This document shows, piece after piece, positions 9,801 to 17,710 of a stretch of 64,000 bases of DNA (position 1 is its first letter; each line of letters starts with the position of its first letter). Location: positions 124,001 through 188,000 of the forward strand of contig MSXN01000013.1 in assembly GCA_002083555.1 (NCBI GenBank), read 5' to 3'. The position numbers and the translations under genes are program-made. The stretch is from Nitrospira sp. ST-bin5 (lineage in GTDB: Bacteria > Nitrospirota > Nitrospiria > Nitrospirales > Nitrospiraceae). The notes under the pieces were generated by a model. It was not told the DNA's origin. It did no database searches and saw only the letters and a list, made by a program, of their open reading frames with translations.

Positions 9801-10038
9801 CTTCCGCGAGTGTTTTGGCCACTCCGCGGGCCAGCACGATGTCCGGGTCGTCACCCGACTGATCCAGTGCGCGAGAAAATGCCGAGGCGGCATCCGGCCA
9901 GCGGCCCTCATTCAGGGCATCCAACCCTTCCATATAAGGCGGTGCGGCTTTCTGCGAGAGTGCGAGCGAAAGAGCGGGCCAGAGGAGGCATGCAGTCGCC
10001 AAAAAACCTGCGAGTGGGGCGCGCCTATACGAGGCCAT
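6862..10038 (-). CDS. Large exported TPR-repeat protein
   Basis: A 1058-residue protein with a signal peptide (about 1-27) and TPR repeats spread over roughly residues 35-900, recognisable by the recurring W-x-A, A-x-x-Y-x-x-A and D-P patterns. The last 100 residues (about 955-1058) look different: a beta-rich stretch beginning VGRWDM that resembles a small ligand-binding or lipocalin-like fold. TPR arrays scaffold protein complexes, so this is probably a periplasmic assembly or scaffolding factor; the partner is likely the adjacent 331-residue protein. The start is set by an AAGGAGG site 6 bases upstream. Confidence 0.85.
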   Translation of the reverse strand: MASYRRAPLAGFLATACLLWPALSLALSQKAAPPYMEGLDALNEGRWPDAASAFSRALDQSGDDPDIVLARGVAKTLAEDFPRAQKDLERAQRLGSRGREAQLWVWATEAMSGIILVPDHALGGGPRSLQSDRPAVVSIPGHVAQGGNDYSSEYGSFIVYQLAMEYQKHRLPADFGGSGNSNGTKSPQMRQAMLKAGQMFAERNYRRPEFAALNVSRAKQTSDGKVSGGGTLAHAERALAANPGDPDAQYQAGKAWLDAGRPASARKAFTIATTLKTDFADAYLGRATAAARLGDEPRMSADLAVYKKAGWFATRSARSAIEDELGTYKASGSAQKLLTELREAAQAGKPMEQLTGIASKLHRVAGAQRLRYDEIYQDRLRVLEDAVRDNPKNPDKLVDLATYIVEEAENRGEKIEPRRELQLYRFQESREKELKRAIELADRALTLNAKHVGAIMQKAMALTGLKQYNQADKLADQALELAGNNHDALRLYAKFRAMRANQMSAEASGLRQERCSSSSHDETRSDGVYRVTATTCYPPSQADLQRAAQLEALAADLRHRARAALDKAAKVTKGTVDGFLILADLDLWEGKTAEAQAALEQAVKLDPISLEAQDRLVQFYTQSGQQEKAEEQRLIAANLIQTTAAPLLRLAWNRTEKTAWQGAKGYLTRASQVDPEDARIPAYLGVVLEGDDKIDEAAAAYRTALALEEARLQLDEPAAKPDKPLGRDALDFGLAIQARFHLAALAERAGKQADALAHYQAVLGYEQRMQRGFESRQMFPAMWPDQQPEKGAVVMAPKNAATLVADAHLQTGKLLSAMGKLDESIEHFRVAAMYGPLKMAGMPQIGNARGDTNFSHIAGGPASEAQFYLAKELMTKGDIQGAQQVLYEAGRNLPDHLRKDLNELNMAMARQYSRQPRDPYSGMSEEKRPYIDQQMRQDQQRSQMAIRQMAPRARVVPEVVGRWDMKPDNQFLPKKTLTIESDANYKLVSTDGSTSQGKMDVQIGRDPVRGRSEPSQGQMMLYDETSGQIGTMWYEFTGPDVMEITEMDSTKYVTRRQR

Positions 10039-10147
10039 AAGAACCTCCTTATTACCCAGGGTGGGCGATCCGATGGTTCACCGCTCGCAAGATACAAAGC
10101 TTACAAGTTGTGTTCATTCGCAATCAAGAGTGGTCAATGGACCGGTC

Positions 10148-10176
10148 TTGTGTGAATGCAATTTCGTTTGTATGAT
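10148..10176 (+). promoter_or_regulatory. Sigma-70-like promoter placing +1 at the start codon
   Basis: TTGTGT (10148-10153) and TATGAT (10171-10176) are separated by 17 bases. The expected start point, 7-8 bases after the -10 element, coincides with the ATG at 10184. No Shine-Dalgarno sequence is present. Confidence 0.5.
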
Positions 10177-10183
10177 CTGAACT

Positions 10184-10603
10184 ATGGTAGTTCGTCTCTG
10201 CATCGCATCGTTGTTATTCACGTTGCTGGCGGTTCCTGTTGGAGCCCATGCAACGGAGGACCTCCCAGTCGCCGACTCTCCCGCCTTGCAATCGCTGAAT
10301 CAGCAATTTTCCCGGGGAGGCGTTGCGTCCGAGGTTCCGTTCTACGCGCCGGACTCGTTACCGCTGTCCTCTCCGTCATCGTCGATCTTTCGGGATATTC
10401 CGTCGATCAGCGGTCGTTATTCGGTGGGCGGACGCACCATCATGCCGTATCTCGGGGCGGGATTCGGCGGCGGGTATACGTCGGAGTTGAATCGTTCATT
10501 GACCGGTCCTCCTCCCGTACAATCTGACGTCGGGCTACGCAGTCCGTTAGGACAGGGGCTCTCGCCGAATGAGTTCCAGATGGGCCTTCGCATTCCCTTC
10601 TAA
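10184..10603 (+). CDS. Small exported hypothetical protein
   Basis: 139 residues with a clear signal peptide (cleavage near AHA, residues 21-23) and a mature part rich in Pro, Ser, Gly and short beta-like segments ending in MGLRIPF. The C-terminal aromatic residue and pattern are compatible with an outer-membrane or periplasmic protein, but I do not recognise a family. There is no ribosome-binding site; a promoter ends 7 bases before the ATG, so the mRNA may be leaderless. It is divergent from the TPR operon. Confidence 0.7.
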   Translation: MVVRLCIASLLFTLLAVPVGAHATEDLPVADSPALQSLNQQFSRGGVASEVPFYAPDSLPLSSPSSSIFRDIPSISGRYSVGGRTIMPYLGAGFGGGYTSELNRSLTGPPPVQSDVGLRSPLGQGLSPNEFQMGLRIPF

Positions 10604-10822
10604 CAGACGGTGCCCTCAGTTGTGCTCGCGCTCTCAACGTCTGGCTCCTTCTCCTTCCATTTGAGCTTGCCGGTCTGATGGGATATCGTTCGACACAGCG
10701 TATAGAGATCTTCTATGGCTGAGTGAACGGATGCTGCGCTATGTGATCGGGTGGCCCGGCGGTTTCTTAGGGGCAAAGCGGGGCGTGATGGTTAATAGGA
10801 CGAGGCGTGAGGAGGAGCGACA

Positions 10823-11182
10823 ATGACATCAGAATGGCGGATCGGGATCGCACTGGCGGTCTGTGTGAGCGGGCTGCTCTATGGGGGGATCGCTCAGGGA
10901 GAACCGGAGGCTAAAACCCTGCGCGGTAATGTGGCGCGCGGCAAGACACTGTTTGTCAGAAATTGTGCCGGTTGCCACGGGCCCGGGGGCGGAGGGGACG
11001 GGTATCGGCTCTTAGGCCAGGATCCGGCCAATCTCACCGCGCCGTCGACCAGGAAGAAATCGGATGCAGAGTTGCTCAAGACGATTCACAACGGCAAACC
11101 GAACATGCCTGCCTGGAAGGGAAATCTTTCGGAGAGTCAGAGTCGGGATGTGCTGGCCTACGTACGCACCCTCGGGAAGTGA
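10823..11182 (+). CDS. Small mono-haem c-type cytochrome
   Basis: 119 residues: a signal peptide (about 1-26) and a class I cytochrome c domain with the haem motif CAGCH at 48-52 and a probable axial Met95 in KPNMPAW. It should be a soluble or membrane-anchored periplasmic electron carrier. The start is set by a GAGGAGG site 6 bases upstream. Across a shared hairpin it faces the gene for a di-haem peroxidase, which may be its electron acceptor; that link is inference. Confidence 0.92.
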   Translation: MTSEWRIGIALAVCVSGLLYGGIAQGEPEAKTLRGNVARGKTLFVRNCAGCHGPGGGGDGYRLLGQDPANLTAPSTRKKSDAELLKTIHNGKPNMPAWKGNLSESQSRDVLAYVRTLGK

Positions 11183-11207
11183 CGCGGGGCGAGGGGCCTC
11201 GCGTCAC
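11179..11207. terminator. Hairpin between convergent cytochrome and peroxidase genes
   Basis: A 12-base stem (11179-11190 with 11196-11207, one G-T pair) with a 5-base loop begins inside the cytochrome stop codon region. Its position between convergent genes suggests bidirectional termination, though neither side has a strong T-run. Confidence 0.5.
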
Positions 11208-11229
11208 ACCGGGGCAAGCAAAGACTACG

Positions 11230-12306
11230 CTACTTCGGGAGCTTGGGCATCTGGAACTTGATCGGCTCTCCCGCGAGCGCTTTGAGAAAGGCCACGAGTT
11301 CGGTCTTTTCCTCAGGCGTCAGGCTAAGCGGCTTTATGAGGGCGCTGAGGTTCTGGTTGGCCCCGCCTCCCTCGTTCAGAAAATCCACGACTTCTTCGAG
11401 CGTCTTGAAGGCGCCGTCGTGCATGTACGGCGCCGTCTCTATAATGCTGCGCAACGTCGGGGTTTTGAAGGCGCCCTTGTCCTTCTCTGCCCGTGTCACG
11501 TTGTACCGCCCCAGATCCTCTTTCGCCGGCCCCACTTGCGGCACGCCCAAGTTGTGGAACTGGTTGTCCGTGAAGTTCGAACCGTTATGGCAGAGGATGC
11601 AGCGAGCCTTGCCCTTGAACAAGGCCATTCCTCTGATGGCAGCCTCATCCATGGCCTTCGGGTCTCCCAGGACGTATTTGTCGAAGGCGGAGTTCGTCGA
11701 AATGACCGTCCGCTCATAGGCCGCGATGGCGTTGGCGAGATCCTGGAGATTCACGTCTGATCCAAAGACGGCCCGGAATTGCTGTTGATACCCTTTGACC
11801 TTGCCGAGTTTGCGCACGACATTCTCGTGGGTTTCGCCCATCTCGATCGGATTGTGAATGGGGCCGATGGCCTGCTCTTCCAGTGAGCGGGCTCGTCCGT
11901 CCCAGAACTGGAGGTAATTGAAGGCGGTATTGTAGACCGTCGGCGACTGGCGTCCGCCCACACCGCCGCCGATCCCGATGGAGGTCTGCCGCGGGTCGGC
12001 GAATCCGGTTCCGGGATTGTGGCAGAAGGCACAGGAGATCGCGCCGTTCTTGGAGAGACGGCCATCGAAGTAGAGCTGCTTGCCCAATTCGATCTTGGCT
12101 GCGTAATTCAGATTCGTGGACGGAGTCGGGGTTGATGTCGGCAGCGGCCCGATGTCCGGTACGGTGACACCGTCGATAGTGACGGTTCCGTGAGGGGCAT
12201 GGCCGGACGGCGAGGCTTGGGCCGATTGCGCAAACAGCGAGAGCGCCGTCGCACTGATCAACCCGAGTACTCCGATGAATCCTGCTGACTTCAGTCTGAT
12301 CCGCAT
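11230..12306 (-). CDS. Di-haem cytochrome c peroxidase / MauG family protein
   Basis: 358 residues from the chosen start, which has AGGAGG 7 bases upstream; a longer frame to 12393 lacks this. A signal peptide (about 1-31) precedes two haem c motifs, CAFCH at 92-96 and CILCH at 236-240, spaced as in bacterial cytochrome c peroxidases and MauG. Such proteins reduce hydrogen peroxide using cytochrome c, or oxidise specific protein or small-molecule substrates. The Pro/Thr-rich N-terminal extension (about 50-65) is unusual but not informative. The neighbouring small cytochrome is a candidate donor. Confidence 0.92.
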   Translation of the reverse strand: MRIRLKSAGFIGVLGLISATALSLFAQSAQASPSGHAPHGTVTIDGVTVPDIGPLPTSTPTPSTNLNYAAKIELGKQLYFDGRLSKNGAISCAFCHNPGTGFADPRQTSIGIGGGVGGRQSPTVYNTAFNYLQFWDGRARSLEEQAIGPIHNPIEMGETHENVVRKLGKVKGYQQQFRAVFGSDVNLQDLANAIAAYERTVISTNSAFDKYVLGDPKAMDEAAIRGMALFKGKARCILCHNGSNFTDNQFHNLGVPQVGPAKEDLGRYNVTRAEKDKGAFKTPTLRSIIETAPYMHDGAFKTLEEVVDFLNEGGGANQNLSALIKPLSLTPEEKTELVAFLKALAGEPIKFQMPKLPK

Positions 12307-12402
12307 TGTGGTTTTCCTCCTGGATAAGGCCGATTCCGTACAGAGTAGCATAGGCACAAGATATTCGGGAGTCGCACGGAGGAAGAGCCTCATACTCAGT
12401 GC

Positions 12403-13020
12403 CTAGCCCGCATGCTTGGCTGCAAAGGCCCGTGGATCGATCGTTTGTCCTGTCATGGCGCCTTCGACGCTGGACTGATAGGCCTTGGCGACGGTGGCGG
12501 CGGGCAGGCCGATCAACGGGTCCATCTTTCTCGCGACCAAGGTCTCGGTCACCCAGGGCGGGCTTACGACGTTGATGCGTATCCCGCGCGGAAGTTCCAG
12601 CGCGGCGGCGTGGGCGAAGCCCTCGAGTCCGGCATTCACCATGCTGATCGATGCGCTGCCCTTCATGGGTTCCCGGCTCAACACCCCGCTGGTGAGGGTG
12701 AAGGAGCCGTTGTCGCGTATCTGCTTTCGGCCGATGCGGACGAGGTTGACCTGTCCCATGAGTTTGTTGGCGAGTCCCAGCTGAAAATCCGCATCCTTCA
12801 GCTGGTCCAGGCTTCCGAACGCGGCCCGGCCTGCCGCGCAGACGAGCGCGTCGAAAGTGCCGACGGCGTTGAACATCCGTTCGATGGATTCGGTTGAGGC
12901 GAGGTCCATGCAGATTGCGCCGCTCTTGTTTCCCACGGCCACGACTTCATGACGCGCGGAGAGGGCCGCGACAATTGCGGACCCGATCGTTCCTGTAGCC
13001 CCGACGACGACAACTCGCAT
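12403..13020 (-). CDS. Short-chain dehydrogenase-like protein lacking the YxxxK pair
   Basis: 205 residues. The Met codon at 13018-13020 is chosen because AGGAGGG lies directly upstream and the protein then begins with the Rossmann strand and VGATGTIG loop. NAG is replaced by CAAGR, and the catalytic Tyr-x-x-x-Lys region reads ISMVNAG, so both Tyr and Lys are missing although the preceding Ser (TSG) is present. It therefore belongs to the atypical SDR subgroup with AALELPRGIRINVVSP after the active site. NADP binding is likely; a conventional dehydrogenase reaction is doubtful. Confidence 0.8.
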   Translation of the reverse strand: MRVVVVGATGTIGSAIVAALSARHEVVAVGNKSGAICMDLASTESIERMFNAVGTFDALVCAAGRAAFGSLDQLKDADFQLGLANKLMGQVNLVRIGRKQIRDNGSFTLTSGVLSREPMKGSASISMVNAGLEGFAHAAALELPRGIRINVVSPPWVTETLVARKMDPLIGLPAATVAKAYQSSVEGAMTGQTIDPRAFAAKHAG

Positions 13021-13230
13021 GTTCCCTCCTGGATAGAATCCGATCACGCACCCTTTTCGATGAATCGCGAGAGAGTAGCGCTGGCCCGGTCTTGGCGCAA
13101 GAGGGTCTCTGTTTTGTCAGGGAGTCTCTGTGCGATGGACGCCGGGCTGTCCGATCCTTTATTTTGAGGGAGCGGGGCCCGTCGGTGATCCGCGCGGGGT
13201 CTGCAAGCATCCGGAATACGAGAATTTGTC

Positions 13231-14178
13231 ATGATGAGGCACACATCCATCCGTCTCGGGGCACTCATGTGTATGGCCACAATTGCCCTGGCACTGGCCG
13301 GGTGCAGTCAGTTCGAACCCCGCGATAAGCGGTTCTACTACCGTGCGCTGTGGAACTTCGCGCTGCGCGAAGATCTGGCCGAACTCGACAGCGAGTTCAA
13401 TGGCGTCGATTTCGGCCACTCCAATCTCTATGAAAACCTCTTGCTGACCGGCGGGAAGGATGTGCCGGCCATTGAAGAGCGGGCGAGAAAGGAAACGCTT
13501 GCCTTCATCGCCACCAAACCCCGACTCAACCCTAACGAAGAAGCCATCGCTCCCACATACATGAAGCTGGCCTGGCGCGCGCAGAACACCTTCGACGAAG
13601 CGCATGCCCTGCATCGTGCGACCTATGACATCATGGCTTCCGACGAGCCGGACAAAGACCGGGCGTTGCGGAACGTGCTGGCCTATTACCGGGAGAGCGC
13701 CTACGCCATCACGGCGAAGCGGCTGGACCATCATCGGCTGGATCAATTGCCCTATTCCAAGACGTTCCGCCAACGGTTTCCGCTCTTCAACGCCACGATC
13801 TGGTCGTATCACTATCTGCAAGTCGCCGTGTACGATCCCTTGCAGGCCGCCCGCGATCTCGATGCCAAGACGCAGGCGGTGCGGCCGATCCTTACGACCT
13901 ATCGCCGTTATCTCGACCGGCCGCCGGTGGAGTGGACGTTCATGCCGCTGACGGCGGAGCTGAGCCCTGTCTTCGCCGCACGCTATCCGGAGATCGCCAA
14001 CATCTTCGACAACCTCCACATGTTGCATGACAACATCAGCGACATCCTCGCGAGCGATCTGTTGCGGAGCTGGGAGGCGAAACGGGCGGAGATTTATCGC
14101 CTGGTGAATGCCTATTATCTGGCCAGCGCCGATGCGACGAATCCGATGATCGTGGGCGGCCGGGAGCCTCACCATTGA
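13231..14178 (+). CDS. Conserved hypothetical lipoprotein
   Basis: 315 residues with lipobox LAGC (Cys25), then a largely alpha-helical mature domain rich in charged and aromatic residues. I do not recognise a catalytic motif. Its stop overlaps the next gene's TTG start by 4 bases, so it is translationally coupled to a putative outer-membrane protein and both may work at the outer membrane. The ribosome site is weak. Confidence 0.75.
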   Translation: MMRHTSIRLGALMCMATIALALAGCSQFEPRDKRFYYRALWNFALREDLAELDSEFNGVDFGHSNLYENLLLTGGKDVPAIEERARKETLAFIATKPRLNPNEEAIAPTYMKLAWRAQNTFDEAHALHRATYDIMASDEPDKDRALRNVLAYYRESAYAITAKRLDHHRLDQLPYSKTFRQRFPLFNATIWSYHYLQVAVYDPLQAARDLDAKTQAVRPILTTYRRYLDRPPVEWTFMPLTAELSPVFAARYPEIANIFDNLHMLHDNISDILASDLLRSWEAKRAEIYRLVNAYYLASADATNPMIVGGREPHH

Positions 14179-14951
14179 GCCGGATCGCGTGCGCTCTCAT
14201 CGCCGCGATCAGTCTCCCCCTGATGCCGCTGCCGGGGTTTGCCCTGGATCACGACAATCTCGATCCGAACCGGCCGATCGGAATGGAAGACGCCTATGCG
14301 GTTCCGAAAGGCGAAATCGGGATGGAGGGCGGCGTGCGCTTCAACGACCGGCGGGAGGGCCGCACCCGCGTGACGTTCCAGCCGCAAATCATCTACGGGG
14401 CGTTCGATAACACGCAGATCGAAATCCAGGGCGATCTGATGTCCGCCCCCAACACCCTCGTCGGGGCGGCGAAGTCGGGCGACCTGCATGTGGGGGTGCT
14501 CTACAACTTCAACACCGAAACGATCAGCCTGCCGGCGTTTGCGGTCCGCCTCGCGGTGGAGCTGCCCACCGGGGTGAATTCGAAGGGGGTAGACACGCAG
14601 ATGACCGGCATTCTCACCCGTTCGTTCGGGCGGCTGCGCGCGCACCTCAATGCGGGCTACACCGTCCTTGGCTCGCCGCAGGGGCAGGAGCGGCCCGGAA
14701 CGTATCGGGCGGTCGCCGCGGTGAGTTATCCCTTAGGCTATCCGACAAGCTTCAGCGACACGTTGATTGCCAGTGTGTACACGCGGGAATCGGATCTCCG
14801 CGGCCAGCGCAACCACACCGGACTTGAGATCGGTCTGCGGCATCAACTGTCGTCACGGGTGGTGTTGGACGGAGGTCTCGGCACCGAATTCGTCGGACCG
14901 GCGGATCGCGCCGCCCTGTTGGGTACGATCGGGCTGTCGGTGGGGTTCTGA
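14175..14951 (+). CDS. Putative outer-membrane beta-barrel protein
   Basis: 258 residues beginning with TTG that overlaps the upstream stop. A signal peptide (about 1-23, ending GFA) is followed by alternating hydrophobic/polar stretches typical of transmembrane beta strands and a C-terminal Phe (GLSVGF), as in outer-membrane proteins recognised by BamA. The central PTGVNSKG turn resembles porin-like proteins of the transporter-associated type. Function unknown; coupling to the lipoprotein suggests an envelope complex. Confidence 0.7.
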   Translation: MSRIACALIAAISLPLMPLPGFALDHDNLDPNRPIGMEDAYAVPKGEIGMEGGVRFNDRREGRTRVTFQPQIIYGAFDNTQIEIQGDLMSAPNTLVGAAKSGDLHVGVLYNFNTETISLPAFAVRLAVELPTGVNSKGVDTQMTGILTRSFGRLRAHLNAGYTVLGSPQGQERPGTYRAVAAVSYPLGYPTSFSDTLIASVYTRESDLRGQRNHTGLEIGLRHQLSSRVVLDGGLGTEFVGPADRAALLGTIGLSVGF

Positions 14952-15020
14952 GCGGCTCTCCGAACCCGTGCGGCGAGAGACGGTGTCTACTCACGCAGCG
15001 GCCTGCTAGAATGCCCCGCC

Positions 15021-16250
15021 ATGACCGACGCCACGACAACCGCCCAGCCGCGTAAGGCGGCAGCCCTCTTCATCCTCTTTACCGTACTCCTGGATATGCT
15101 GTCCTTCGGCATCGTGATTCCGGTGCTGCCGAAACTGGTCGAGGAGTTCCTGTCGGGCGACACGGCCCGCGCAGCGGAACTCTTCGGCTACATGGGGACG
15201 GCCTGGGCGCTGATGCAGTTTCTCTGCTCGCCCATTCAAGGCGCGTTGTCCGACCGGTTCGGCCGGCGGCCGGTGGTTCTGCTTTCGAATGTCGGGTTGG
15301 GACTCGACTATATCCTTATGGCGCTGGCGCCGAATCTGGCCTGGCTGTTTGCGGGGCGGGTGATCGCCGGGATTGCCTCGTCGAGTTTCAGCACAGCCGG
15401 AGCCTACATCGCCGATGTGACGCCGCCGGAGCAGCGGGCGGCGGCGTTCGGCAAGATCGGGATGGTCTTCGGTCTCGGGTTCATCCTCGGTCCTGCGCTG
15501 GGAGGGTGGCTCGGCGCGATCGATCCGCGGTTGCCGTTCTGGGGCGCAGCCGCGCTCAGTCTCTTGAATGCCTGTTATGGTGTTTTTGTGTTGCCGGAAT
15601 CGTTGCCACGTGAGAAGCGGGCGGCCTTTGCCTGGAAGCGGGCGAATCCGGTCGGTTCGCTGGCGTTGCTGCGGTCGCATCACGAATTGTTCGGGCTTGC
15701 AACCGTGGCGTTCCTCGGCTATCTCGCCCATGCGGTCTTGCCGAGCGTCGCCGTACTCTATATGGGCTATCGCTACGGATGGGACACGGCGAGCGTCGGG
15801 CTCATGCTCGCCGGGGTCGGGGTGGCGGCGATGCTCGTGCAGGGCGTGTTGATCCGTCCGCTGACCGCGCGATTCGGCGAACGCAGGACGCTGCTCGCGG
15901 GGTTGCTCTGCGGCGCGGTCGGCTTTGCGATCTACGGAGTTGCGTCGGAGGGGTGGATCTTCTGCTTGGGCATTCCGATCATGGCGTTCTGGGGGCTCGC
16001 CGGCCCGGCGACCCAGGCCTTGATGTCGCGCCGCGTGAGCGGATCAGAGCAGGGGCAGTTGCAGGGGGCGACGGCGAGCATCAACGGCGTCACCGGATTG
16101 ATCGGACCGACGCTCTTCACTCAGATCTTTTCCCACTTCATCGGCGCCCAGGCCGGGTGGCAGCTTCCCGGTGCGCCGTTTCTCCTCGCAGCCTGCCTGC
16201 TCCTGATCGGGGCGGGCCTCGCCTGGCGAGTGACTCGATTGCGCGATTAG
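15021..16250 (+). CDS. MFS transporter, TetA-like drug:H+ antiporter
   Basis: 409 residues with 12 predicted membrane helices. Motif A (GALSDRFGRRP) follows helix 2, and motif C (GLGFILGPALGG) lies in helix 5, the hallmark of exporters of the DHA1 family to which TetA belongs. The acidic residue in helix 1 (LLDMLSFGIVIPVLP) also fits Tet-type exporters. Substrate cannot be read from the sequence; resistance should not be assumed. It has no obvious ribosome site and starts 69 bases after the beta-barrel gene. Confidence 0.88.
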   Translation: MTDATTTAQPRKAAALFILFTVLLDMLSFGIVIPVLPKLVEEFLSGDTARAAELFGYMGTAWALMQFLCSPIQGALSDRFGRRPVVLLSNVGLGLDYILMALAPNLAWLFAGRVIAGIASSSFSTAGAYIADVTPPEQRAAAFGKIGMVFGLGFILGPALGGWLGAIDPRLPFWGAAALSLLNACYGVFVLPESLPREKRAAFAWKRANPVGSLALLRSHHELFGLATVAFLGYLAHAVLPSVAVLYMGYRYGWDTASVGLMLAGVGVAAMLVQGVLIRPLTARFGERRTLLAGLLCGAVGFAIYGVASEGWIFCLGIPIMAFWGLAGPATQALMSRRVSGSEQGQLQGATASINGVTGLIGPTLFTQIFSHFIGAQAGWQLPGAPFLLAACLLLIGAGLAWRVTRLRD

Positions 16251-16377
16251 GCGCTTCGTTGTCAGGCGCCGGCCTCTCATCCAGCTCGCTTGCCACGCGT
16301 CAGGCCGATTGCGTCTATGCGCGTACTCTCATATGTCTCACTTTTGTTCGGGGTTCTCACCGGCAGAAGAAGCTTGC

Positions 16378-16407
16378 TTGCCTCGTTTATTCGGCAAGGC
16401 GTATGAT
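16378..16407 (+). promoter_or_regulatory. Sigma-70-like promoter of the CBS gene
   Basis: TTGCCT (16378-16383) and TATGAT (16402-16407) with an 18-base spacer lie 37 bases before the ATG at 16444. The same -10 sequence occurs at two other candidate promoters in the window. Confidence 0.45.
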
Positions 16408-16443
16408 CGAGCATCCCACCGTGTTTATCTATAAGGAGGTGCT

Positions 16444-17211
16444 ATGGCCGTCCTTACCAATTCCAAAAAACCGCGAGTGTCCTTTGATCGGAGTATAGAG
16501 CGTATGCGGGAACAGCTGGCCGAACTTGCCCCGTTTCTGGGTAAAGGAAAGCCCACGCGCAGCCTGGACGAGTTCGATTTCGAAGCGGAGCAGTTGATCG
16601 GCGATCTGCTGGGGCAGACGTCCGATCTGTTGCATGCGTATGAATATGCCGAGTTGGGCGAGGCGGCCGGCCTGGTGAATATGACGGATGAGGCGCCGGA
16701 AGGCACCGGCATGGACAGTCAGCGACAGAGTCTCTTGCAACGCAGCCGGGTGTTGGAGAGTTGCATCTCCGAATTAGAAGCGCGCCGGTCTGCCGAACCG
16801 AAGAAGACCAAAGTGGGGCGGACCCTCATCGGTCCGCAAGTGGCCGAACACATGTCTCCGGAAATACGGAGCCTATCCCAGGACGCCACCCTCCAAGAGG
16901 CGGGGCAGCTCATGCAGAAATGGAAAACAGGCTCGTTGCTCCTGACGGACAAGCAATCCTATGTCGGATTCATCACGGATTCCATGCTGGCGCGTGAAGT
17001 GGTGGCCAACGGCTTGAATCCTGCCACTACTGCGGTCAAAACCTGTATGCGAAAGCCCGTCGTGGCGATCGCCGGCGACCGCCCGATTATCGAGGCGGTG
17101 CGCCTGATGAAAGAGCAGGCCACCCGGCATCTGGCCGTGACGCAAGACGGCCAGATCATCGGCGTGATTTCGGTATCCAATATTTTGCGCTATTACTCCG
17201 GCGTCGTCTGA
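16444..17211 (+). CDS. CBS-domain protein
   Basis: 255 residues preceded by AAGGAGGTG. The N-terminal 120 residues are helical and of unknown family; residues about 133-252 form a tandem CBS pair (MSPEIRSLSQDATLQEA and MRKPVVAIAGDRPIIEA are the two repeat starts). CBS pairs bind adenine nucleotides and report energy status. The next gene encodes a zinc-ribbon protein 41 bases on, so the pair is probably co-transcribed. No catalytic domain is present, which suggests a stand-alone sensor acting on a partner. Confidence 0.85.
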   Translation: MAVLTNSKKPRVSFDRSIERMREQLAELAPFLGKGKPTRSLDEFDFEAEQLIGDLLGQTSDLLHAYEYAELGEAAGLVNMTDEAPEGTGMDSQRQSLLQRSRVLESCISELEARRSAEPKKTKVGRTLIGPQVAEHMSPEIRSLSQDATLQEAGQLMQKWKTGSLLLTDKQSYVGFITDSMLAREVVANGLNPATTAVKTCMRKPVVAIAGDRPIIEAVRLMKEQATRHLAVTQDGQIIGVISVSNILRYYSGVV

Positions 17212-17252
17212 ACCCTGGCGTGACCGCACTCGTCCAAGCCATGGAGGTACAT

Positions 17253-17612
17253 ATGGGACCGACCAAAGCGATCGTCAAAGAGCATGCGCTCTATGAGGCG
17301 GTGAGCGGAAAAATCATCAAGGACAGCTTTGCGAACCGCGCCGACATCGAAGACTATGTGAACCATCACTATCTTGTCCTGCCGGTCCTTGACGACGCGG
17401 GGCAACCGTGGCTGCTGGACGGGAAGCCCGTCTATTGTCTTCACGGCAGCCAATACGAGACGCTTGGGGATCAGAAAGTACAATTGGCCCGCTGCCCGGA
17501 CTGCGGCGGCATGGGGATTAGAGCCGACGAATTCACGGTCGAGTCGGATTGCATCCGCTGCACGGCCTGCGGGCATGAGTTCGATGCAAGACTCGAAATG
17601 ATGGAAACGTAA
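17253..17612 (+). CDS. Small zinc-ribbon-like protein
   Basis: 119 residues; the ATG at 17253 is chosen because GGAGG lies 6 bases upstream, in preference to earlier in-frame starts. The C-terminal third holds Cys81 and Cys84 (CPDC) and Cys100, Cys103 and Cys106 (CIRCTAC), an arrangement expected to bind zinc. The N-terminal part is mixed alpha/beta and unrecognised. It follows the CBS protein and may be its effector or a nucleic-acid-binding partner; that is inference. Confidence 0.72.
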   Translation: MGPTKAIVKEHALYEAVSGKIIKDSFANRADIEDYVNHHYLVLPVLDDAGQPWLLDGKPVYCLHGSQYETLGDQKVQLARCPDCGGMGIRADEFTVESDCIRCTACGHEFDARLEMMET

Positions 17613-17710
17613 CGCCGCCGTTTCACTTCGCGTCGGCGTACTTCTCCTCACAGCCACGATCTCGTGGCAGGTCACCACTAGTCATCTTTTAGGAATCACG
17701 AGGTCACCGC

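Noticed and set aside
13309..13325. tRNA-like T-loop sequence
   Set aside because: It lies inside the lipoprotein reading frame and no cloverleaf can be built around it.
15021..16250. MFS exporter as an antibiotic-resistance gene
   Set aside because: Motifs show only a DHA1-type exporter; nothing in the sequence fixes the substrate and there is no mobile context.
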